Below the pieces are notes generated by a model, which saw only the letters and a program-made list of their open reading frames with translations, was not told the DNA's origin and did no database searches. From a virus: a stretch of DNA of 64,000 nucleotides. Positions within the stretch are counted from its first letter, which is position 1. Each line of letters starts with the position of its first letter. The stretch spans positions 169,284-233,283 of IMG/VR virus record IMGVR_UViG_3300046536_000256. One strand, 5' to 3'. Of the stretch, positions 1 through 8,471 are shown one piece after another. The position numbers and the translations under genes are program-made.

Positions 1-846
1 TTTAGCGAAGAAGGGTGAAACGCTGCGCAACAAATCGCGCGTGGTAAGAGAGTCTTCCAACCCCACGTCGACAGGAAGAAGACAGCCAGAAACATACCGT
101 CCAATCCAGCTGGATTCTTCGATAGGGAAAGAATACTCCTTCCGTGTAGGAATGCCCGACTCTTCCCATTCTTCAACCTTGTGGTCGTAAGGAATATGCG
201 TGACGATCCGGGAAGCCCAGTTGACGTGCCCAGCGCCGTTAGGAATGAGCATCTCCTTCACCTCAGGGATCAGGCTGTTGTAGACCTCTTTCTTCGACAT
301 CTCGAAGATCGGTGACCGGAACGGAACCCCGATGTTGTCAGAGTTACTCAACGGCCCGATGATCTCAGGCAACATGAGCAATGCTCGGTAATCGGCTTCC
401 GTGAAATCAATCTCGTTAAACGAGGACTCCGCGGCGTCTTGTTTAAGCCAACCGATCCATACCGACGGGATGTTTGTGTCGATGTATTCACGACGAATGG
501 CCATCATCCCCAGCACAACAGCGAACTGCTGAGTCACGTCGAAGGTCACCACGGAACGGAACTTGTCTTGACGCGGAACATACGGACACACCGGCATGTG
601 CATGATGTCCTTGATCTCGCCCTTGAAGCGCCACTGCGCTTTAGGACGGTAATCCTGGTCATCCCGGATCAGTTCTTTGAACACCTCGATAATCCGTTCC
701 ATGGCGATGATCTCGCTCATGCGGGTTTCGAGGTTGTTGTTCACGTTGATCAGGCAAAGGTTGACTTTGAAGCCGCGCTCCAATGCCATCTGTAACAGGT
801 ATACCGATTCAACCCCACCGCTGAACGCAATATTTACAGTCGTCAT
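1..846 (-). CDS. PP-loop ATPase (QueC-like fold), 3' end beyond window
   Basis: Open from an ATG at 846 to the window edge (282 codons, no stop), so the C-terminus is missing. The N-terminus has a hydrophobic strand followed by SGGVES (residues 9-14), the PP-loop signature SGGxxS of ATP-pyrophosphatases that adenylate a substrate, such as QueC, ExsB and tRNA thiolases. A second strand (VNLCLINVNNN) follows, and further on come SVWIGW and PFRSPIFEMSKKEV, which sit like the substrate and dimer segments of QueC. I do not see the CxxC zinc cluster of true QueC in the part present. Some phages use QueC relatives to make 7-deazaguanine DNA bases, but the substrate here is unknown. A terminator separates it from the preceding gene. 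Confidence 0.75.
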   Translation of the reverse strand, partial: MTTVNIAFSGGVESVYLLQMALERGFKVNLCLINVNNNLETRMSEIIAMERIIEVFKELIRDDQDYRPKAQWRFKGEIKDIMHMPVCPYVPRQDKFRSVVTFDVTQQFAVVLGMMAIRREYIDTNIPSVWIGWLKQDAAESSFNEIDFTEADYRALLMLPEIIGPLSNSDNIGVPFRSPIFEMSKKEVYNSLIPEVKEMLIPNGAGHVNWASRIVTHIPYDHKVEEWEESGIPTRKEYSFPIEESSWIGRYVSGCLLPVDVGLEDSLTTRDLLRSVSPFFAK

Positions 847-868
847 GTTTACCCCAATCAAAAATAAT

Positions 869-895
869 CCCCTCCCCACCGAGGCAGGGAGGGAA
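869..895 (-). terminator. Hairpin terminator after Nudix gene
   Basis: Imperfect G/C-rich inverted repeat between the stop of the 907..2070 gene and the PP-loop gene start. Read on the minus strand the stem is followed by TTATTTTTG, a Rho-independent pattern. Confidence 0.6.
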
Positions 896-906
896 TGGAG
901 CCGCAA

Positions 907-2070
907 TTACGCTTCGCTGGCTTCGGTGGTTACCAGGTGTTGCTTGGTGTTGACTTCGATGGTCTCGCCATCATGCTTGGTGACACTGAGGTCGACCGTG
1001 AAGTAATGACCTTCCTGATCTTGACCGGCCAACGGTGTTACTTCGACACGGAATTTGTCGGTGATAAAGGCGCCCAGCTTTTCGTTGATCAGGTCAACGG
1101 TCAGCTTCTCGGTCGCCTTCGCAGCTTCCGCAATGGAAATACTGGTGTCGGCGGTTACCGAATCCCAAGCCGCTTTGGCGATTTCTTCCAACTGGGTACG
1201 GATATGGATATCGACGGTGGTGGTCGCGATAACCGGTTCTTCCGGAACTTCGCGAGTGGTACCGTCGACGTTGTGGAAGGTGGACAGGATGTAAGCTTCC
1301 AGCGCCTTGATCTGGCCAACAATCATCTGCGACCACGGCTCGAACGGTGTTTCCGGATTGCTGAACATTGGATCGTTCAGCAGATCGTCAACGCTAGCCC
1401 AGGCCACGGCGTCGTTCTGTGGTTCGCGCATTTCGAACGACGCCACTTCGTTGGAAGCGTCCAGAGCGTAGACCACGCCGAAGTGAATGTTACCGACATA
1501 ATCAGGTTCAGGACTGCTGTCCATGACGAAACCGACTTTCTGGAAACCAACAGTGTTGGCAGCGCCGACGATGCCAGCGGTCAGGTCGAGACCGTCACGA
1601 GTTGCCAGCAGGACTTCTTCGATGTATTCGCGGATGTACGAATCGTCGATGGTTTCCAACATGTCGATGGCCGACGTTGGGATCAGCTCGTCGTTGTCGT
1701 GAATGGTGTGATAAGAAACGTCATCACCTTCGATGTGACCACCAGCGCCCAGGGACAGTTTGGAAGACAACCGGCCTTCGCCATTGGTCTTGTTACGTTT
1801 GTAAACCGCGAACAACAGACGCAGACGGCATTCGTCGGTGGTTTCAACCTTGTAGGTCAGGCCGTAAGCAATGGCCTGGCGCAGCAGTTGCAGCTTGTGG
1901 TTGAGCGCACGCACCGAACCCATGACACCTTGGTCCAGGTGTTTCAAAGCAGAGATCAGTACTCCCTGGTCCAACATGGTGAAAGCATTGTCGGGAGCAA
2001 CTTCAGCCAATACGTCCTTGTGAACGCCGTAGGTGAATTCGGAGTTTTTGGCGAGAGCTTTAACGAGCAT
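907..2070 (-). CDS. Nudix-fold domain protein
   Basis: 387 residues. AAGGA lies a few bases before the ATG. Residues about 80-200 look like a Nudix hydrolase: strand LRLLFAVYKR, then LGAGGHIE (residues 108-114), then REYIEEVLL (147-155), supplying the G...E and REuxEE parts of the Nudix box. They are separated by about 32 residues instead of the usual seven, so a loop is inserted inside the box. GFVMDSSPEPDYVGNIHFGV continues the fold. The C-terminal 130 residues form a second, unrecognised region. Nudix enzymes cleave nucleoside diphosphates linked to another group; the substrate cannot be told from sequence, and the insertion may have changed or abolished activity. Confidence 0.6.
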   Translation of the reverse strand: MLVKALAKNSEFTYGVHKDVLAEVAPDNAFTMLDQGVLISALKHLDQGVMGSVRALNHKLQLLRQAIAYGLTYKVETTDECRLRLLFAVYKRNKTNGEGRLSSKLSLGAGGHIEGDDVSYHTIHDNDELIPTSAIDMLETIDDSYIREYIEEVLLATRDGLDLTAGIVGAANTVGFQKVGFVMDSSPEPDYVGNIHFGVVYALDASNEVASFEMREPQNDAVAWASVDDLLNDPMFSNPETPFEPWSQMIVGQIKALEAYILSTFHNVDGTTREVPEEPVIATTTVDIHIRTQLEEIAKAAWDSVTADTSISIAEAAKATEKLTVDLINEKLGAFITDKFRVEVTPLAGQDQEGHYFTVDLSVTKHDGETIEVNTKQHLVTTEASEA

Positions 2071-2083
2071 GAGGATTCCTTAG

Positions 2084-3160
2084 TTAGCGGGTTTGATTAA
2101 GTTGTTTGATTTTGTGCTGGCCGTAGTTGTGGGCTTCTTCCCACTCCATCGGATGACTGTAACGTATATGAATAACATACCCTAGTGATAAATGTCCTGA
2201 AGACGTTTGGATATCGGCAGGAACATCTTCGCGTTCAGCCTGACTGCGATACTTTTCGGCCTTCAGTTGGACTATCAATTCCTGGCGCAACAAAACGGCA
2301 GAACCGTCTCGGACCGCATAGTAACCAGGTTGTTGATATTTCCAGGTAATCCAAGGGTTATCCACGTAGTTCTCTTGGTCTGGGCCGAAGGGACTTGGTT
2401 CATCTTTGTCCGGGATATAACGACCTGGGTCAGCGAGGGTTGACTGCATTGTGTTGCCCATGACCAACCTGTCTTCGGTGTCGATGACGTTGGGCATCAA
2501 CTTCGCATGATGAGGGTAGATCTGTTCCAGTTCTTGTGCCGATCGCTTGGAATCAATCATGAACTCTTCAGGCGACATCTCCTGCAACTGAATAAGCCGC
2601 TGAAGATACTCGGTGTATTTCTTATCGTCAGCAAAGGTCATGCGAAGCTTCACTTCCAGAGAGCGAACATAATCGTCCTCTGTCAGACTGGCGCGTAGCT
2701 TACCGAACGGACTTGGTTCACCCTCTCGCAGTTTGTTAAGAGTAGCGCTCAGGCTGATACGACGCAGCGCACGACCGATCAAACCACCCTTCCCTTCTGT
2801 AAGTTCACGAGCGGTAAGTAGGTTACCTTCGCCATCGGTAACAACCTGACTACCTTGGTGTTCAATGAGCTCACGGAGAACCCTTTCAACAAAGTCAGTG
2901 TCGTAATCGCTGGCCATACCGGTCCACACCACCGAACCAGAACGCAGGTGACAGATGCGAGTGAAGCCATTACCGCCACCCATCATGCCGGGAAGGATGC
3001 GGGACAGGTCACCACCATTCTCACAGATGGAGATCAGCTGAGTGGTCTTGTCGAAGAATACGGCATACTTCTTATCGGCTGTAACGAAGGGTGGGTAGTG
3101 GAATTCAAACAAACCCAGTTTATTCAGCTTAAGCAACAAGTCACGAACTTGACTGTACAT
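2084..3160 (-). CDS. Unknown protein, 358 aa
   Basis: I start it at the ATG at 3160 (MYSQVRDLLLKLNK), which has GGAAA upstream; a longer frame to 3220 would run through the hairpin at 3195-3220 and is unlikely. There is a Gly-rich stretch (GMMGGGNG, about residue 60), a basic segment near residues 130-150 and a soluble C-terminal half. No membrane segment and no family recognised. It is the first gene after the terminator that follows 3236..3676 and precedes the Nudix gene by 13 bases, so the two are probably co-transcribed. Confidence 0.75.
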   Translation of the reverse strand: MYSQVRDLLLKLNKLGLFEFHYPPFVTADKKYAVFFDKTTQLISICENGGDLSRILPGMMGGGNGFTRICHLRSGSVVWTGMASDYDTDFVERVLRELIEHQGSQVVTDGEGNLLTARELTEGKGGLIGRALRRISLSATLNKLREGEPSPFGKLRASLTEDDYVRSLEVKLRMTFADDKKYTEYLQRLIQLQEMSPEEFMIDSKRSAQELEQIYPHHAKLMPNVIDTEDRLVMGNTMQSTLADPGRYIPDKDEPSPFGPDQENYVDNPWITWKYQQPGYYAVRDGSAVLLRQELIVQLKAEKYRSQAEREDVPADIQTSSGHLSLGYVIHIRYSHPMEWEEAHNYGQHKIKQLNQTR

Positions 3161-3194
3161 AAAGTTTCCAACGAAAAATAAAGAAGGCAAACAT

Positions 3195-3220
3195 ATGGCT
3201 AGGGGAATGCCCCTAGCCAT
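3195..3220 (-). terminator. Perfect 11-bp hairpin terminator
   Basis: ATGGCTAGGGG and its exact complement separated by AATG, just after the stop of 3236..3676. Minus-strand flank is A/T-rich. Confidence 0.7.
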
Positions 3221-3235
3221 ACTTGCGGATGCCGA

Positions 3236-3676
3236 TTAACCGAAGAGCTTAGCGGCCAGCTCGTGGTTAGCCTGACGCTGGGTATCCAGCCAGGTTGCCG
3301 CTTCGCTGCTGTGAACGTAGTTCACAGCAGTGGTAGAGTGACCGAACAGGAATTCATCACCGACTTGTTGACGCAGGTGATGCTGGGTGTTCACGGAGAA
3401 CGGGCCGAAGGCGAGAGTGCCGTCGAGGGTGGTGAGTTTGTCGTTTTCAGCGAACTGGGTACGGGCGATTTCAGCAGTAGCTTGTTCGGCCACAGCGCTG
3501 AGGTCATTGATCCAGTTAACGTGCTGAGCGACGGATTCGGTGGTGATGCCTTCTGGCAGTTCCAGCTTTTCGGCGTCGAAGGTTACGTGGTTGGTAGCCT
3601 TGTCGTAGTTACCGAATTCGACCATGCTCTTAACTTGCAGGTCCATGGATTCGCCATAAGTTTTGTTAACAGTCAT
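3236..3676 (-). CDS. Unknown early protein, 146 aa
   Basis: Starts at the ATG at 3676 with AGAGGC upstream. Soluble and mildly acidic, with helical segments around residues 50-75 (Ala/Glu-rich) and 115-146. No family recognised. It is second in the short unit driven by the early-type element at 3951-3968 and is closed by the hairpin at 3195-3220. An early role, for example on a host target, is inferred only from promoter type. Confidence 0.8.
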   Translation of the reverse strand: MTVNKTYGESMDLQVKSMVEFGNYDKATNHVTFDAEKLELPEGITTESVAQHVNWINDLSAVAEQATAEIARTQFAENDKLTTLDGTLAFGPFSVNTQHHLRQQVGDEFLFGHSTTAVNYVHSSEAATWLDTQRQANHELAAKLFG

Positions 3677-3712
3677 AATTGCCTCTGTATCAGAAAGAAG
3701 GTGGATGAAGGA

Positions 3713-3865
3713 TTAGCGAGACGCTACTTGAACCTTGTGAAATTTACCGTGCGAAATGCGGTCCAACAAACGTTCGCTTGCAAGCTGTTGGCTGACAGCG
3801 GAACCGTTAGAGAAAACGATGCCGTGCTTATCAACCAGTACAAACAACTTCTTGAATTCGGACAT
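3713..3865 (-). CDS. Small early protein, 50 aa
   Basis: Short frame starting at ATG 3865 (MSEFKKLFVLVDKHG) and ending in TAA at 3713. It is basic, with no membrane segment. The start lies about 85 bases downstream of the early-type promoter and 37 bases separate its stop from the next gene. The ribosome binding site is poor (GAGATCT). Support is mainly position between promoter and gene and absence of a competing frame. Confidence 0.6.
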   Translation of the reverse strand: MSEFKKLFVLVDKHGIVFSNGSAVSQQLASERLLDRISHGKFHKVQVASR

Positions 3866-3950
3866 TACTAGATCTCGTTATAGTGTCGTAAAGTTACAAC
3901 AAAGGAATGTGTTCACTCCTCCCCAGGTATTAACCTGCGTTGTCAAGAAA

Positions 3951-3968
3951 GTAATATAGGTGTGAAAT
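3951..3968 (-). promoter_or_regulatory. Early-type promoter (TATATTAC element)
   Basis: Minus strand reads ATTTCACACCTATATTAC, matching the repeated element TTTCAGACCTATATTAC found before other minus-strand units in this window. It lies directly after a terminator and faces the 3865 and 3676 genes. Confidence 0.7.
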
Positions 3969-3971
3969 ATT

Positions 3972-4003
3972 CCAGCTCGAGCAACGTTAATTACTCGAGC
4001 TGG
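3972..4003 (-). terminator. Hairpin terminator after 4013..5026
   Basis: Perfect 10-bp inverted repeat CCAGCTCGAG / CTCGAGCTGG with a 12-base loop between the stop of the 337-residue gene and the promoter at 3951-3968. It insulates the early unit from read-through. Confidence 0.7.
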
Positions 4004-4012
4004 GGTTGGGGT

Positions 4013-5026
4013 TTACAGCTGTGCTTCTTCCAGCGTTTGGATCGACTCGGCGTAGTTGTACACCGAGGCCACTTGCTTCACACTGAACGTGCGGCCGGCG
4101 TCGTGCATCTTCTTCGCGAACACCACCAGCCAGTCTTTGAACTCACTGGTGTAGTCGATGTCTTTCGGCAACACGACGTTCATGCCGTTGTAGTGCTGCG
4201 CGCAGACTTCGATGGTGGTCGACGGATCGGCGTCGTCAGGGTCAACCTCCAGCAGGAACGCAGAGGGGTCGACACCGGTTTCGGCTTTGGTGGCACCGGA
4301 CAGTTCGGCGTAGAGCGCGGCGCTGTCGGCATGGTCTTGATTCACCTGAACCACTACGTCCAGGATATCGAACAGATCCCAGTGGTTCATGGTCACGCCT
4401 TCGAACGCTTCGAAGTACTTGCCCGCTTGGTACAGGTGATCGATGAAGAACTTCGGCGTAAAGCCTTCGGTCTTCAGCAGGATGGACAGGTCAATGGTTT
4501 GGTCGATGTACATCAGGTGTGGCTTCTCGCCATTCACCGACAGGTCGAACTGTGCCGACAGGTAATCCATCAGCAGCTTGGCTTGGACGTCGACGTTGGT
4601 TTCAAGAGCGAACTTGACCAGCGCGTCGTCGTAACCAATAAGGCGGGTGGCCACGAGCAAGAACAGCTCGGTGCTGGACTTGAATTCGGTTGCAGCAATA
4701 CGGTTGCTGATCGCGATGTTGGTCGGGTTTTCGCTGGCCACAGTATCTTTGGTCCAGGCTGTCAGGCGACTGCCGGTAGAGATCATGTGCAGCTTGACGA
4801 CCTTGGCGATGTAAGTCTTGACCGCTTCGGACTTCTCAGGGCTGGTGAAGACACCCTTAATGAAGTGACGGTCGGTGCTTGCGTCGAAAGAACGATCCCA
4901 TTCTTCTTGGCCAGTCCGGTGCAACGCTTGAATGATCTTGGCGCCATTAACAACGTCGCGCATGCGCAGAATGAATGCATTGTAATCCATCAACGTATTC
5001 ATGTTGGCTTGTGGAACTACGCTCAT
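4013..5026 (-). CDS. Unknown protein, 337 aa
   Basis: ATG at 5026 preceded by AGGAGAAATTAG, a good ribosome binding site. Soluble, mostly alpha-helical by composition, acidic near residues 255-275 (VDPDDADPS). No catalytic motif or membrane segment seen. It lies downstream of the prohead protease gene behind its own hairpin and upstream of another, so it is probably a single-gene unit or the tail of the assembly operon. No function assigned. Confidence 0.8.
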   Translation of the reverse strand: MSVVPQANMNTLMDYNAFILRMRDVVNGAKIIQALHRTGQEEWDRSFDASTDRHFIKGVFTSPEKSEAVKTYIAKVVKLHMISTGSRLTAWTKDTVASENPTNIAISNRIAATEFKSSTELFLLVATRLIGYDDALVKFALETNVDVQAKLLMDYLSAQFDLSVNGEKPHLMYIDQTIDLSILLKTEGFTPKFFIDHLYQAGKYFEAFEGVTMNHWDLFDILDVVVQVNQDHADSAALYAELSGATKAETGVDPSAFLLEVDPDDADPSTTIEVCAQHYNGMNVVLPKDIDYTSEFKDWLVVFAKKMHDAGRTFSVKQVASVYNYAESIQTLEEAQL

Positions 5027-5102
5027 CTAATTTCTCCTAGGAATGATCTCGGCCCCGTCGGGCAATAAGAAAGATACGCCGGTACATAAAAATAGCAAAT
5101 AG

Positions 5103-5134
5103 CTAAGACCAGCAGGTTTCCCTGCCGGCCTTAG
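5103..5134 (-). terminator. Hairpin terminator after prohead protease
   Basis: 14-bp stem with two mismatches (CTAAGACCAGCAGG paired with CCTGCCGGCCTTAG) and TTTC loop. The minus-strand continuation CTATTTGCTATTTTTATG is T-rich. Confidence 0.65.
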
Positions 5135-5144
5135 TATCACGGAT

Positions 5145-5993
5145 TTAACCGAAGATGCTCATCGAGTTGGATTGGATCAACTGAATAGGCTTGCGAACTT
5201 GCAGGCGCTTCAATTGCTCAACCATCTCGTTCACCCGGCTGAAGCTTTCCGAACCTTCGAAACGCGCCATCATGGCCACGTCTTTCATGTTCGTCTCGCA
5301 CACATGGATAACTTCATCAATGGTGGTGGAGACTTCAACAAACTGAGCCCCTTCGATTTCTTGCAGGTAGCTCTCCAGACCAGCTGTGAGGTGCTTGCAA
5401 GCACGAAGGACACCTTGTTCCACAACCATGTCGTAAGTACTGTGGTACTCGACCTCACGCACCATGTCACCCATGCGTTGCGGTTTGGTCACAGAACGAA
5501 GACTGATAGCGGCGTTGATGTCCGGGTTGGTGAGTGCGTCCGCTGTCCAGTCTTTGTACGGACCGAATGGCGTCAGCTCTACTTCGTTGTAAACAGGAGC
5601 GCTGTCGTTACCGGTCATGACCCAGTGGATCTTCCGGATGTGCGCACACACGTTTTGCATCTCGATCGTGCGCAAACGGTTGATCCATTGAAAGACCTCC
5701 GTGATCTGTGTACGAACGATCTGGCCGTTGATGCGTTCCAGGAAGTACTGAGGAGGGTGCCCCAGCTCACAATACACCTGGCCTTCGCTGACGCGACGGT
5801 TCAGGTCACTATCAGGAGACATGCACTCCTTTAAGTACTGATTAAGACGGTACACAATACCGCCGCGGTTCGGGATGTTGAAACCACCAGCGTTCATCCG
5901 CCAGTAACCCGAACCATCGCTCATCGGCTTGAGAATGCCACGCTTGCCAGTATCGCCAAGCATGATGTTCCCAAAGGTAATGACCTGACTCAT
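5145..5993 (-). CDS. Prohead protease (S21-like, phiKZ gp175-type)
   Basis: 282 residues, ATG at 5993 overlapping the previous stop (ATGA) with GGAG upstream. It carries signatures of head-maturation serine proteases: GQVYCELGHPP with candidate catalytic His79, as in the ELxHP motif of T4 gp21-like proteases, and AAISLRSV with candidate nucleophile Ser164. His118 in CAHIRKIH lies between them. Such enzymes sit in the procapsid and cleave scaffold and inner-head proteins before DNA packaging. The position directly before two virion proteins and the RNAP beta gene agrees with phiKZ gp175 as I recall it. The fold assignment is by motif and context; the third catalytic residue is not settled. Confidence 0.75.
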   Translation of the reverse strand: MSQVITFGNIMLGDTGKRGILKPMSDGSGYWRMNAGGFNIPNRGGIVYRLNQYLKECMSPDSDLNRRVSEGQVYCELGHPPQYFLERINGQIVRTQITEVFQWINRLRTIEMQNVCAHIRKIHWVMTGNDSAPVYNEVELTPFGPYKDWTADALTNPDINAAISLRSVTKPQRMGDMVREVEYHSTYDMVVEQGVLRACKHLTAGLESYLQEIEGAQFVEVSTTIDEVIHVCETNMKDVAMMARFEGSESFSRVNEMVEQLKRLQVRKPIQLIQSNSMSIFG

Positions 5994-6715
5994 TTTGGAA
6001 CTCCTTTGATGATCTCTTCGAGATCGGTGACTTTGGTGTCAGGGTTAACGATAGCCGCCAAGGTGTTGTCCTGAAGATACCCGCCCAACAACTTCGAGAA
6101 GGTACCGTCAATCAGCATTGCACTGTTGTTGAGCCCCACGATCGCAGGAGGTCGTCCTTCCAGCATAGCTTTACTGTGCCGGTAAGCGATATCCAGGTTA
6201 TCCGGATCGCGGAACTGCAAGCCGATCAACACCCGCATGACTTGAGGGCTGCTACCCACCTTGCCACCGCACTCGTACTGAGCATAGTCGTAAAGGGAGG
6301 TCAGGTCGTCCTTGTTCATGTACCAAGGGATCTTGGCGTAGAGGTTGAACTCGAGGTAGTACTGGTGAGGTTTGTTGGGGTCCTGCAACACGTCCAGGTT
6401 CTCGATTAAGGTGTCACCCTTACCGAACTCCAAGATGAGGTACTGAACCCCGTTAATGGCCGCTTCACGAATGCTGAGAGGCACCAGTGTAATGTCCATC
6501 ATCGCCAAAAGGGGAGCGTAACACTCCCCCGGAATGACCAACCCCAGTACAGCCGAAGTCCAAACAGTCTCGCCCACAACCGCCATACCGTTTTCCACAA
6601 ACCGTTTAGGGATATGGATTTCCATTGGACGATTCGCAATAACCGAACCGTCGTCTAGAACTGTGTAGGCTTTGTGGATCTTGGCATCGTCTCTGACTAG
6701 ATGGCTGATTTCCAT
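5990..6715 (-). CDS. Virion-associated protein candidate, 241 aa
   Basis: Between the prohead protease (4-base overlap) and the 516-residue virion candidate (5-base gap), so translated from the same message. Soluble, mixed alpha/beta, with no recognised motif. In phiKZ the gene in this place (gp176) belongs to the head/protease cluster, which is the only basis for calling it virion-associated. Confidence 0.8.
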   Translation of the reverse strand: MEISHLVRDDAKIHKAYTVLDDGSVIANRPMEIHIPKRFVENGMAVVGETVWTSAVLGLVIPGECYAPLLAMMDITLVPLSIREAAINGVQYLILEFGKGDTLIENLDVLQDPNKPHQYYLEFNLYAKIPWYMNKDDLTSLYDYAQYECGGKVGSSPQVMRVLIGLQFRDPDNLDIAYRHSKAMLEGRPPAIVGLNNSAMLIDGTFSKLLGGYLQDNTLAAIVNPDTKVTDLEEIIKGVPK

Positions 6716-6720
6716 GGCAC

Positions 6721-8271
6721 TTATTTCCCGAGGGAGTGACGAACGATCAGCTTGATCAGAGCCAGGTGCAGACGCTCACGCTTGGCGGCGGTGTCTTCTT
6801 GCGTTTCAACCGAAACGTAGGTGGCTTCCACAATGTCAGCCGCCAGGTTGCAGTTAACCGCACGCAAGAAAGCGGGAACCAGACCGCCAGCCATCAAGGC
6901 TTGCAAGACCACGTTGTCGTGACCCACTTCGACGTCGATGGGACCACCGCCACCTTGACCTGCCGCAGCCAGAGCTGTCGATACAGCGTAGTACGCCTTC
7001 TCGTATTCCAAGCCGATCTTGGCGGTGAACCACTCTTCCACCATGAACTTGCCGTCGCACAGGCTACGGACACGGTCATTCAGTTTCGGAGTTTCCAGCA
7101 GGAACTTCAGCGAACGAGCACGAGCAGCCTGGATGAACAAGGTTTTCGCCTTGGTACCCAGAGTCTGGTCGATCGACTTGTAGTAAGCACTCGCCCATTG
7201 CTTCACTACTTCCGGAGAAGCCAGTGTAGCGGCTGGGTTCAAGTCGGTCTTGTTGAACTTGGCGTAAGTAATCGCCACCAACCACTCGTTAAAGCTGATA
7301 CCGTTTTGCTCCAGTGTCTCCAGCGCTTGAGCGGTGTAGAAGATCTGCACGCTGCCGCTGATGAACTTGGCGCCTTCGTAGTCCTTGGACGGGTGATCCG
7401 CCATGCGCAGAGGCTCGATCTCACCGATGGCCACAACGCGGCTACGGTAGGCCTTCGCCACTTGCTTCAGGCTGATCAGGTAACGGGTCATACCGTTCCA
7501 CAGCAGGTTAACGAACTCGCGGTAGTCAGCGAGCGAACCCGACGCCAACCACTTCACCGGGCTTTCGTCGGTAACCATTTTGGTCAGCACGACATACATC
7601 TTGAGCAGCTTGTTGATTTCCAAGCTCTGGATGACGGAGAAGTTGAACACGTTGTTCTTGTTGGAGAACATGCGACTCAGCTCGTAGACGTCGGTTACCG
7701 TGTTGGCGGCGCGCGACAGGTCGTACTCGTCGTTAGACAAGATCTCGACCACGTCCGGGTGAGAAGTGTTGATGTAGGTCGCGATCTCTTCCGCGCTGGC
7801 GTAGTTAAACGACAGACGGCTCAGCACGTCCAACGAAACGTTGGTGAAGTCCAGGGCGCTGTTCTTCACTTCGGTCGGGTAGATCTGCGAGTCGAAGAAC
7901 GGATCGTCAACGTTGACGTAGCTGTACGACAAGCGGCTGAAGCACAGGTCCTGCAAGCGGTCTGAGGTGTAGAGAATGCTCAGCTCGCTGGCCAAGGCCT
8001 TAGCAAAAGGCACACCGTAGTCCTTGATCATGTCAAAGCCACCACGAATCACGGAAGCCAGTTTGTCGCTGGTGGCCTCCATGACCGGGGTGTGTGCGGT
8101 GGTTTCGCCGGTGACCTGAGGGATCTCAGTGCGGAACGCTTCGGTGTACGCGGCAGAGCCATAGCTCTGTTCGTTCAAACCGACGATCAGATCCTTAACA
8201 CGGATCGGGGTGTCGGAGTTGTGAGCGACCGCGATGGATTCGGCAAGGGAAAGGCTAGAAGAACGAATCAT
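6721..8271 (-). CDS. Virion structural protein candidate (phiKZ gp177-like position)
   Basis: 516 residues. The ATG at 8271 overlaps the stop of the upstream 57-residue gene (ATGA) and has AGGGGAT upstream. Helix-rich and soluble, with a Gly-rich turn near residue 445 (GQGGGG). No enzyme motif. It lies between the endolysin/small gene pair and the protease cluster. A head or internal virion role is inferred from neighbours only. Confidence 0.8.
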   Translation of the reverse strand: MIRSSSLSLAESIAVAHNSDTPIRVKDLIVGLNEQSYGSAAYTEAFRTEIPQVTGETTAHTPVMEATSDKLASVIRGGFDMIKDYGVPFAKALASELSILYTSDRLQDLCFSRLSYSYVNVDDPFFDSQIYPTEVKNSALDFTNVSLDVLSRLSFNYASAEEIATYINTSHPDVVEILSNDEYDLSRAANTVTDVYELSRMFSNKNNVFNFSVIQSLEINKLLKMYVVLTKMVTDESPVKWLASGSLADYREFVNLLWNGMTRYLISLKQVAKAYRSRVVAIGEIEPLRMADHPSKDYEGAKFISGSVQIFYTAQALETLEQNGISFNEWLVAITYAKFNKTDLNPAATLASPEVVKQWASAYYKSIDQTLGTKAKTLFIQAARARSLKFLLETPKLNDRVRSLCDGKFMVEEWFTAKIGLEYEKAYYAVSTALAAAGQGGGGPIDVEVGHDNVVLQALMAGGLVPAFLRAVNCNLAADIVEATYVSVETQEDTAAKRERLHLALIKLIVRHSLGK

Positions 8272-8441
8272 GCTTTATCCCCTGTCACAACAGCATTAAT
8301 AGCTTTGCTGATGGCTTCGTCTTGAATGGTCTGTTCCAATGGAGCGATGAACTCCAGGCCGACCTTGTTGATAGTGCTCTTCACGAGTTCCACCGTGTTG
8401 GCGATAGACACCGTGTCTTGAATGAAAGTTTGCTGATTCAT
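8268..8441 (-). CDS. Small protein, 57 aa, coupled to downstream gene
   Basis: ATG at 8441 (MNQQTFIQDTV), TGA overlapping the next gene's ATG. AAAGGG lies 12 bases before the start, which is rather far. It is predicted to be one or two amphipathic helices without a real membrane segment. It follows the endolysin gene by 30 bases, but I see no holin features. Function unknown. Confidence 0.7.
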   Translation of the reverse strand: MNQQTFIQDTVSIANTVELVKSTINKVGLEFIAPLEQTIQDEAISKAINAVVTGDKA

Positions 8442-8471
8442 GGTGAACAGACCCTTTACGGAAGAATGGGA

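Noticed and set aside
895-2100. 401-codon plus-strand frame opposite the Nudix-fold gene
   Set aside because: No binding site and a sequence typical of antisense shadow; the minus gene has a good start and a domain.
3886-3924. Possible 12-codon leader peptide (GTG start) after the 3951 promoter
   Set aside because: The GGAGG is only one base from the GTG, too close to work; more likely chance.
3962-5068. 368-codon plus-strand frame opposite 4013..5026
   Set aside because: Starts inside the terminator/promoter region and has antisense-like composition.
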